A DNA stretch of 64,000 bases from Isoetes taiwanensis (Eukaryota > Streptophyta > Lycopodiopsida > Isoetales > Isoetaceae). Positions 56,441 through 64,000 of this stretch are shown here, one piece after another. Numbering within the stretch: position 1 is the stretch's first letter; each line of letters opens with the position of its first letter. The notes under the pieces were generated by a model, which saw only the letters and a list, made by a program, of their open reading frames with translations, searched no databases and was not told where the DNA came from. The stretch lies in the NCBI GenBank assembly GCA_021234155.1, contig JAJEKV010000064.1, positions 4,650,001-4,714,000 of the forward strand, given 5' to 3'. The position numbers were made by a program, and so were the translations under genes.

Positions 56441-56689
56441 TATTATGCTACATATTTATTATCTTGAATCTATGTTTTTTTTTTATAACAACCCATTCAA
56501 TTATTTTAAGAACCTTTATACGAATTTGCCTAAGATTTTAGATATAAAATACAGGGGCTCGAACCTCTACCAAAATAACACAATGTCTTAATAAGACTAC
56601 TTTAACCAATGTAGCCAGTAAACTATCATAATTATTATCTATCTTGAATCTTTGTTTTTTTTATAACAACCGATTCAATTGTTTTAGGA
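56440..56689. repeat. Copy of the dispersed repeat, left of LINE G
   Basis: Contains CCATTCAATTATTTTAAG and GATTCAATTGTTTTAGG. The repeat stops at 56689 in the middle of a unit and resumes at about 61800, on the far side of the LINE. Confidence 0.75.
56554..56625 (-). repeat. tRNA-like SINE head, copy 3
   Basis: The minus strand has TAGTTTACTGG (56615-56625), TGGCTACATTGG just after, and GGTTCGAGCCCC (56554-56565), a perfect B box. The intervening 40 bases align with copies 1 and 2. Confidence 0.55.
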
Positions 56690-57185
56690 AGGAAGGAAGG
56701 TACTTTTATCGTCCACGGAGACCAATCGGTCTATGGGACCCAATATTTAAAAACGCGACAGTTTGGATCGCCTTGCCCGATTAAAAACCCCACCAAGGGT
56801 TTTCGAGGGAAAACTGCGGCAAGAATCAGCCCGACAAAAACCGTGCTAATCATATAAAATGCGTAAACATCCCAATATATACAAGCCATGCACCACCCCC
56901 CGTAGTGCCTAGTCACGGACGGCCAAAGGGGCAAGGTGACCTCGCAGTCCAAGACCTCGGATGTATGACCCGGTGGCAACGCGACGACGGTGTGTTCATC
57001 AAGAAATGCAAGGGCACGCCCCCGTGCATTAAGGGAGCGTGATCCGCCCGGACCGACTTAACCTTGGGCAACTCGAAAGTGTGAGACTCATTCTCAATGG
57101 CACCCGCTTGACAAAGACCGACAGAGCTCGGCCCCGGCGGGGCCCCCCAATCCACCGCCTGCCTCGACGCGAAGATGGTGGGCAC

Positions 57186-58900
57186 CTAGGCCTGCGGTAG
57201 CGAATGGAGGCAATGAGTCCGCTTTTGGGGGGTACGGGAACGCAGTAGAGCCGTGGGCCCCGCTAACACGGGTTGATGTGCTCCTTGTAATGGGCCATTT
57301 TGACCGCTTCTAGAGCAATGGGGTCCCGTGAGCTTGCCAAGGAAACAAGCATCTAGGTACTCCCAGCAGTCACGACGACGCTGCGCCCACCAGACGCGAT
57401 CAGGTTCTCTGCGACGTTCCATCCTGGCGAACCACTGATCTCTTACCCCTCCAACAGCCCTAAGCCGCTGCGGACTCATGGCCACAAGTAAGCCAGGTGC
57501 GGGAGCCGAAAGCATCACCCATAGTAACCACTTTCCAAAATAGACGATGTGTCTATCAAGGGCTGCCCGATGAAGCGGCAAGAATCCAGTTTCGCAGCTA
57601 GACCGATAGGGGACCTCAAGGTTTCACCCCAAGTGCCCGCGGCTAAAAAATGCCTTCTCGCACTGCTCCAAGTCATTCCGTGTCGCCAAAGACGACGTAG
57701 GGCCCCAAACCTCGACCCCGCATTTAAGGACAAAGCTCGACCGGCCCGAACAGATGTGATCGATGTCCCCAATCATATAGCTCTGTCGGGATCGTTGTTT
57801 ACGCGATGGCATAAAGCTTTCCAGCCAACACACCCAAGCGGATAGACGCCTCCCGCCAGAGCGAGGAGGGGAACTCCACCCCTAGGTACTTGTAGGTGGG
57901 CTGACGCCCACAGGCCGGCCCCCCGATATGAGAGTGGGGAGGCATGGGGTGACGTGGAAGAGGATATGAGAACCACCCCGTCTTGGCCGATTGACGCCAA
58001 GATGTCCAGAAGCCCGACAAAATGTGTCTAGGGCATCCAGTGAGACCGCGATAGCCGGGGTGTGGGCGGCCAGCCAACATCGTCTGATAGATGAGCCGGG
58101 CGGATGACCCTGCAAAAGCAAAAGTCAGATGCCATCCCCCATGCTCGCAGAAGCTGTGGCTCTAACCGATCAATGTAGAGGCCAAAAAGTGTTACGGTAG
58201 AGGGGCAACCCCGCCGACCTCGATACTACCGGGTGAATGCTTGGTCGTCGGCTGCATCCCGCCAAAACAACTCTCATACAACCTCAGATATGGCATTCTC
58301 GCGACAACAAAAATGAGCCCTGTTATTGACGCTAGCCTAGCCTACATTTTTTTTTGGGACCAGATCAAAAGCCTTTTGCTAAGTCCACAAAGCAAGCAAT
58401 ACAAGTCCAACCGGATGATTCCGCTGTCTTCAATCGCCCGCAGCGTAAAGATATGGTCAATCGTTGAGTGGCGGGTCGAAAGCCTGCCTGTGTGAGGGTT
58501 TCGCGACATCCGCCCCGCCAAGCCGGGTCAACCGCTGCTCGAGAATGCCGATACAGTTTGGCAAATACCGAATCGATTCATGATCGTCCGTAATTGGCCG
58601 GACAAAGGTGGGTCGCCCGCCTTTGTGAATGGGAACAACCCTCGCTTTGTGGTCCATTGTTGGGAAACCCTCCCCGCAATGCTGCTGGATGTGGTAGTGA
58701 GGGACCGCAAGACAAGCCGCCGCCCCAGCCCATTTGAGTAACTCGGGCCGCGATACCATCGAGGTGGGCCGCCTTCCCATTAGCTAGCCGCTATGTGCCC
58801 CTCCCTCAACATCCTCGCCCACGCAGAACCAATGGGGGCCATCCCTGGGGTATGGGCGTGACGCTGCCCCCAAGGGGTCATAGAGTCGCTGTAAGTACCG
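57186..58900 (-). pseudogene. LINE reverse transcriptase, copy G
   Basis: Frames in order: PELLKWAGAAACLAVPHYH and NYRTIM-like text (58457-58780); VLLAGRPHPAIAVSLDALDT, FCRASG and VNR(P)...TGWFSY with PTYKYLGVEF (57799-58121); VWGPTSSLATRNDLEQCEKA with LAAKLDSCRFIGQPLIDT (57515-57833); and RRDCWEYLDACFLGKLTG (57186-57581). These are the entry, palm, thumb and connection blocks of a LINE transcriptase. The YADD box itself is in a frame break just upstream of VLLAG and cannot be read. At least six shifts. Confidence 0.8.
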
Positions 58901-59249
58901 CTCCCACCGCCCGTGTGATGTCCCCGTAGGGTCATTGGCCTTCAAGCACTCTCCGCCTAAAAGGTTCGAGGGGATGAGTGTCCAAGCTAATCAACATCTC
59001 CCTCGATAGCTTAGGTAAGGTACCGGGCTTCTTTGTGTCCTTTCGGATGGGCGCTTTGCGACGTGGTGGCCTCGCAAGCCGTAGTACTGGATCCCATGTG
59101 ATCGAAGCTGCCGCTATGCTTTCAACCGATCGATCAAACCATCGGTTACGCGGGAATGTTGTCGACCCCCGAGCGGCGACTGGGGCCCGCTAAAGCACCC
59201 GGTCCGGCCGCGATCCCGTAATAGCTAAGTCACCTGGTCCGCTTTCTTT

Positions 59250-60208
59250 GCTCTAGTGTGGAGGTCTGCATTCTATGGGAGGGCGCCCATGAGCATCTTG
59301 CCAGAGTCCTCTCCCTCGCCATAATCGAAGTCTCAACCGAGGGGCGAGGGTCGGCATAGTGGGGTTCCCGCGGCTCGCCAAAACCAGGTCCAAATAAAGT
59401 GGGAGGTGATCTCGAATGACCTCCTCATCCCGACCGCCCGTGCCCACCGGAAACGACCGATGAGATGCATATCTTGCGCAACTACAAGCACATAGTCCAC
59501 CACACTAGACCCTCCCCCCGATTGTCCTGCCCTGCATGTGCACTTTGGTGAATCGGGCCACCGCGGAAAGGCCATTGCAAATTATCAAGTCAAAATGCCA
59601 CATAGCAGAGCAACCGTCGCCAAAGCGAGTGACCGGCCGCCATCCGACCTGCGGGCCGCTACTGCGGGGCGAGGCCGCGGGACATCGTCGCCGAGGGGTC
59701 AAGTCGCATGGGCTGCTCTACCCCGTCCGCATTGAAATTCCAAGAAGGACGACCCTACCCAACCGCCGATGCCGCCAGATGTCATCATATAGATCGACAT
59801 ACGGGTCCATCCTATCCGCGACGGGTGGCCGCGATAGAAGGTGCCGGCTCGCGTGAGGGAAATAACAAAGCGCCGAAAAAGAGGGTTGCCATCGGGTATT
59901 ATGCATAACGCAACCCGGTACCGTTGCCAGGTTCGTCTGTCTTCGAGGGTAACCGAATGTGCCAAGGTTGTCCCAGAGTAGCAAGCCACTCCACCATGAC
60001 CCCGCTTGTCCCCGCATGTATTGAAGACCGAGAAATGTTGGTAACCCGCAAGATCCGGTAGCCTCAGGCTCAAAGATGCTCCCATGTTCCATGGAGGAAG
60101 ATGAGATCCATAACGGCTGCCACGGAAGTTCGACCGTCTCCCTTCCTCGCCAAGGGAAGCCTCGACAATTCCATGAGACCACCCCGAGGCACAATTCCTA
60201 TTTGTCAA
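59250..60208 (-). pseudogene. LINE APE-type endonuclease, copy G
   Basis: Starts VVSWNCRG (60170-60194), the N-terminal motif with the catalytic asparagine of APE-like LINE endonucleases. GYQHFSVFNTCGDKRGHGGV then A follows near 60000, and CNGLSAVARFTKVHMQG with SSVVDYVLV near 59500-59600. The end carries RDHLPLYLDLVLASRG (59253-59447), in which DHLPL contains the catalytic histidine block (SDHxPL). The parts lie in different frames. Family role: nicking of target DNA to prime reverse transcription. Confidence 0.85.
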
Positions 60209-61700
60209 TTAGGATGGTATGAGCAACCGAGTCGCGGGGAGGACGGAAGCGAGGTCGAGTGAGGAGAAGTAGATGGAGCGAGGCAAAGATGTGGTCAGAG
60301 GGCGTGGGCCGCGAGGGAGCGTGGGAGGGGGGGCCGTGGTAGAAGAAGTAGGCGGGCGCGTACCGCGGGTTGGGGTTCGCTGGGTCGCAGCAGCCAGGTG
60401 TCGTCGGAAAATGTGCATCCCCGCCGAACCAATCCCCGCTGCACCCCCCCGCTGGCGCAATGCCTCCGACCCCCGACAAGCTCCCCGTCTGCAAGGCCTC
60501 CCTGTTGCACGGTGTGAGGTCCCGGCCCACGCATGTGGATGTCCCCTTCAACATCCGCCCGGGCGCAATATGGCATCACGCACTGGTGGCATCCCCAACC
60601 GCGGAATATGACAATGCGTCACGCCCGCACCGAGCCCCATGCCGGCTTTCGGAGAAATGTGAACTGCCCGGAATGTCATCCGATCGAGAATGTGTGTTCG
60701 GATGTTGTGGGGGTGACTCTCCCCGCTGTTCCTCGCATGCCTCGAACTACCGTGACAGGGCTCTCCTCACCAAGCCCCCGAGTTCTGCGGCCCAAGGGTC
60801 CAAGGTGGGCGAAGGCCGGGTCCCGTGGCCGGGGTGGTGGTGGTGGCTGGGATGGCGGGAGTGACCGGAGTGTGGCCGGGATGGTGTGGGAGTGGCCGAG
60901 AGCTGGGCAAAGAACGCCGGGGCGGCCGCCGGGCGCGGAGGCCGTGGGCGGATAGCGGCCCGAGCCGCTGTTTTCGCCCCCGTGGAAGTCGGGAGCACAG
61001 CTCTTCTGCAGCTCGCCGCCGCTGGCCATCTCCTCGCCCGCATCAGCCGCACCGACTATGAACCTGGGTGAGGGAGACCCCCGCCTGTCTGCGGATGGTT
61101 GCCCGCAACCCCCGGAGCTCAGGCTCGAAAGAAGGAGAAGTACTTTCGAGCCCGGCCGACACGCGCGTCGAGGGCGGGCTTTGCCGTCTGGACATCTTTA
61201 CTCTAAAGATCCCGGCCGTGGTTCCGGTTGCCCGCAAGAGACACTGTGCTCCCCGTGCCATGGTGGTGGTCGCCTCTACCGATCAGCCGGGGAGGCAGGC
61301 GTGACTATCGTCGCATTGCAGCTCCCTCTCTGTGGTCATGGTGTCAGTGATGAACACAGAGTCAGGGCGGGGCCGCATGTCGACCTCTGGGTCAGTTCGG
61401 CCTTTCCGCCGGTGCAAGGCCAAGGCCATCTTCCACATGCGTCGGCGGCCCTCAAGCTGCGGATAACGGTTCTTCTGACCCGATTTGCCTTTTGATAACA
61501 TGGGACGCCGGACTCCATCTCCACCGCCATACCCGCCCAAAGAGCCTTGTTAGCCTCAACACGAGCACCTGTTAGCCCCTCCATTCCCGCTTTGACGTGG
61601 CTCCAATTCTCGCCGAGGCAGGAGTTCCTATGTGGTCCGAGTAATTAATCCTTCCCACGGGCTGGCTCACGAGGGGGTTTTAGCCTTAGCCCGAGCCTCC
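60209..61700 (-). pseudogene. LINE ORF1-like region, copy G
   Basis: Very GC-rich with overlapping open frames on both strands, so single frames mean little. The minus-strand text EVEANKALWAG-like (the sequence reads RVEANKALWAGMAVEMESGV, 61336-61584) and ELRGLRATIRRQAGVSLTQV (61043-61261) is helical, and 60676-61029 is proline-rich (PPSQPPPPPRPRDPAF). This is the place and style of a LINE ORF1 nucleic-acid-binding protein, but no zinc knuckle or RRM can be confirmed. Confidence 0.5.
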
Positions 61701-61800
61701 TTCTTCATGGAGGATGGCTCCCCCGCCCATGATGGCTGATCGGGACTGCTTTGGGGGCGGGCCCTCGCCTTGGGTTTCCCAGGCCGGCCCATCTTCTGTG

Positions 61801-61885
61801 GCCATCTATGGTTTCAGGAATTGTTATTTTTACATCTATATCAAATCCCCCTGGAACCCCCTGTTATTTTGCTACATATTAATAC
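61801..61885. repeat. Dispersed repeat, right of LINE G
   Basis: TCTATGGTTTCAGGAATTGT and the following TATTTTTACATC..TATCAA resume the unit broken at 56689. They match 1452-1510. Confidence 0.8.
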
Positions 61886-62534
61886 TTTGCATCAACTTTG
61901 TGTCATGTGAGGTAGATCTTAGAATTCTACTTACGTGATTAATATTATTTTGGGATGCCAAGGACCGAATAGCTTTTGTCTAGAGATTAACATGGTACAT
62001 AGCTAAGCTACTCATATGACATGACATAATTTCATAGCGCGGTTCGTTTTTTCCATACCCTAAAAAAGGGGCAAAACCCTTCCGTTGCTTTCGTTCTTGC
62101 TCTTGGGAACGATTTACTTATGAATTCTCTTGTCCTATTGCCGACGAATTTAAGAAGAATAATATTTTTAGGCTATCTCTATACCCGATCTACAAAAACC
62201 CCTGCTATGCCTCATCTAAATGGGCAAACTCTAAAACTAAACAACTCTATTTTCTCATATTTCATACTTCTACATCTTCATCTTCAAAGCGTGGCAAAGT
62301 ATGACAAAGGATGAAATCCAGTATTTTGGCCTCAAACATAGGGCATCATGACCAATAGTGCTTGCTAGCAAAGGGGCACTAAAAATACATGATCAGATAC
62401 TTCAATTAAACATCCCACTATTATTGAGTGTAAATGTTAGAAACATAGAATGGGGCTCGCATGAAAACACCAAAAACCTCCCGAGATAGATAGGCTTCTC
62501 ATTCATCTCAACAGATTTTCTACAATGGTGGATA
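61886..62534. other. Spacer, nothing recognised
   Basis: AT-rich. GAATGGGGCTCGCATGAAAA at 62449-62468, with the following bases to 62483, recurs at 63483-63520. Confidence 0.5.
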
Positions 62535-62720
62535 ATGGGTAGCCGCACACATGCAAACTACCCACGAAAAAATAAAGTGAATGTCCAATTATATAATTTG
62601 GACCCCATAAAATACAATGCTAATAGAAGTTTGGCTTGTGTACCTGTCGAAAGCTTATCACCGGGATTAAAAAACCCCGCCCTTTCGGGTTTTCGAGGAA
62701 AAACCCTAGTGATAAGCCTT
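62535..62720 (-). mobile_element. LINE 3'-UTR fragment
   Basis: CGGGATTAAAAAACCCCGCC followed by CTTTCGGGTTTTCGAGGAAA (plus strand, about 62660-62702) is the 3' UTR box of LINE copies B and G. GGACCCCATAAAAT (62600-62613) parallels their GGGTCCCATAGACC. No coding part is attached. Confidence 0.55.
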
Positions 62721-62899
62721 CGGCAAGGGGCTTGGACAAATGTAAGGCAGAGAAATCTCTCCCAAAACCCACGAATGGAGAAGTCGAAGCTGCTGCCGCT
62801 CACCAATCTGTACCTTCACATCACTAACACTAGAAAAAATGTGACAAAACAAACCTCCCAAAGTGGAGGGGCTGATCACGCGTGCCACGCGACAATAAA

Positions 62900-63220
62900 A
62901 CAAAAACCTCTAAAAGGATTGCATTTTACATGGCAAAGTCTTGGCTAATATGGAGTGTATGGAAGCGAAGGCGAAGAAAGGTCTTTTATGATAAGCGTAT
63001 TTCTTCTCAGGTGGTGCTTCAAGAAATTTGTAAGAAGTTGTATAATTGCTTTCAGATCTCCAATTGGCCTTATCGTATTAAAATTCCAATATGGAGTGAT
63101 CATCTAAAAATGATTGATGCTTCAGGGACATTTCTTACTTCTGGAAGTACTTTGCAATATTTTGAGTGTATAATATGAAGTAAATCACGTTCTTCAAAAA
63201 AAAAAAAAAAAAAAAAAAAC
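62900..63220 (+). mobile_element. L1-like LINE 3' end with poly-A (copy H)
   Basis: A short frame reads LIWSVWKRRRRKVFYDKRIS followed by SQVVLQEICKKLYN. This is the (W).(W)K.RN..(V)F...(R)(I)S...(V)L..I block at the end of plant L1-type ORF2. It stops at 63176-63178, and a 24-base A run at 63197-63220 follows after about 20 bases. The element is heavily 5'-truncated. The tail places it in the same class as the LINE at 1-1241. Confidence 0.8.
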
Positions 63221-63290
63221 CTCTTCAAATAGAGGGCTGGTCACGCTGCCGCCAATAACAAATACATTAAAGAAAGAAGGGGGGGAGGGT

Positions 63291-63476
63291 GGGTTCAAAG
63301 AAAAGAGAATAAGGACTGCTGAGAGAGAAGAGGAAGCGTCAATGAGACGTTGATGCAGAACCGTGCCTAATATAGCGATCTCCCAACCAGAGAAGGCATG
63401 CGCTGCATGCATGCATGCAATACATGCATGCTCGCCCCATTCTAGAATTTCGATCCGATGTCTCGGATCGATGGGA
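63291..63476. repeat. Direct duplication, unit 1
   Basis: Matches 63657-63826 at an offset of 366 bases with few differences, from GGGTTCAAAGAAAAG to CGGATCGATGGGA. It includes ATGC repeats (63401-63430) that differ in length between units. Confidence 0.9.
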
Positions 63477-63489
63477 TTCTAGAATGGGG
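63435..63489. repeat. Nested hairpin
   Basis: Outer arms CCCCATTCTAGAAT (63435-63448) and ATTCTAGAATGGGG (63476-63489) are perfect. The 27-base interior contains CGATCCGA (63451-63458) and TCGGATCG (63463-63470). The outer right arm begins the sequence also found at 62447-62483. Confidence 0.92.
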
Positions 63490-63656
63490 CTCGCATGAAA
63501 ACACCAAAAACCTCCCGAATAGAAGAGAACTTCCTTATCAGACGGGATCGAGAAAGGATTATGGCTAAGAAGAGGCAAGGTCGAGAAAGAACATGCCACA
63601 ACATGAAAGAAACGCCAAATTGGCAATCCAAGCAGGGAGAAGCCCCTCCCCTGCAT

Positions 63657-63826
63657 GGGTTCAAAGAAAAGAGAATAAGATACTGCTGCGAGAGAAGAGG
63701 AAGCGCCGATGAGACGTTGATGCAGAACCGCGCCTAATATAGCGATCTCCCAACCAGAGAAGGCATGCGCCGCATGCATGCATGCATTATTCTAGAATTT
63801 CGATCCGATGTCTCGGATCGATGGGA
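63657..63826. repeat. Direct duplication, unit 2
   Basis: Second copy of the unit at 63291. It keeps the inner hairpin CGATCCGA/TCGGATCG but lacks the outer arms present in unit 1. Confidence 0.9.
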
Positions 63827-64000
63827 ACATTATATGTATGCAAAGTATAAGAAAAGATACTTAGCTTAAACAATTAATGGTGGATAATCATGTGGCTCGG
63901 ATTAATAGATAATTGGTGCTGCCGAAATTGAATGCCCCATATCGCTTAATCTAAATTGCATGAGAAGATTTCAGAAAAGTATGGTAAAGGCGGATATGCT

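Larger units (their letters stand above)
56690..61800 (-). mobile_element. LINE (copy G), nearly full length, CpG-rich
   Basis: In minus-strand order: ORF1-like region (about 61700-60250), endonuclease (60200-59250), reverse transcriptase (58900-57500), C-terminal region (57500-56950) and 3' UTR ending GGACGATAAAAGTA with a CCTT tail (56690-56705). At 5.1 kb it has the size of a complete plant LINE. Every domain is broken by frameshifts, although CpG sites are plentiful. It interrupts a unit of the dispersed repeat, so the insertion boundaries can be placed within about 20 bases. Confidence 0.85.

Noticed and set aside
60273-61495. Long plus-strand frames (up to 164 codons) at 60.2-61.5 kb
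   Set aside because: GC-rich antisense shadows of the minus-strand LINE ORF1 region; no domain and no start context.

Overview
The window looks like nuclear DNA of a land plant and is almost entirely mobile-element sequence. The evidence is plant-type LINEs, a long LTR element primed by initiator tRNA-Met, a chromovirus fragment, a hAT transposon, long GA microsatellites, AT-rich spacers and no operon-like packing. From memory, the DUF7869-type protein and the LINE types fit a seed-free plant (fern, lycophyte or moss) better than a flowering plant. That is inference and cannot be settled from the sequence. Nearly every coding stretch is broken by stops or frameshifts.

Layout. 1-1241: 3' end of an L1-like LINE with poly-A. 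1300-2330: dispersed repeat with tRNA-like (SINE) heads. 2640-3653 and 14104-14443: the two halves of one minus-strand LINE, split by a complete LTR retrotransposon (3654-14098) that has two 1.57-kb LTRs, a primer-binding site, a polypurine tract and a perfect 5-bp target duplication, but no recognisable gag or pol. 14454-16190: another LINE, ending in a GA microsatellite. 16.7-25.35 kb: two decayed genes facing away from each other, one unknown with a weak methyltransferase-like motif (minus) and one DUF7869-like (plus). A GC-rich array of GATCGCGGCCGCGATC-type palindromes lies mainly between them. 25.48-26.4 kb: two related small minus-strand genes with matching TATA promoters. 26.6-32.5 kb: LINE fragments with GA and GGGA repeats.

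32.7-33.4 kb: tandem repeats. 33.8-36.4 kb: leader and gag of an LTR retrotransposon, with a second copy at 44.8-50.7 kb. The second copy is interrupted by a hAT element (45806-50334) whose inverted termini, 8-bp target duplication and paralogous empty site can all be read directly. 37.07-37.56 kb: integrase end and chromodomain of a Ty3/gypsy chromovirus, followed by the start of its LTR. 38.2-41.7 kb: a family of strong hairpins around a small two-exon gene for a serine/acidic protein. 42.3-43.7 kb: unrecognised exon-like pieces. 51.4-51.9 kb: tandem repeats.

56.69-61.8 kb: a long, CpG-rich minus-strand LINE (ORF1, endonuclease, reverse transcriptase) inserted into the same repeat family seen near position 2000. 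62.5-63.2 kb: two more LINE ends. 63.3-63.8 kb: a direct duplication with a nested hairpin. The most interesting candidate system is the divergent pair at 16.7-25.4 kb with its palindrome array and the neighbouring small duplicated genes.
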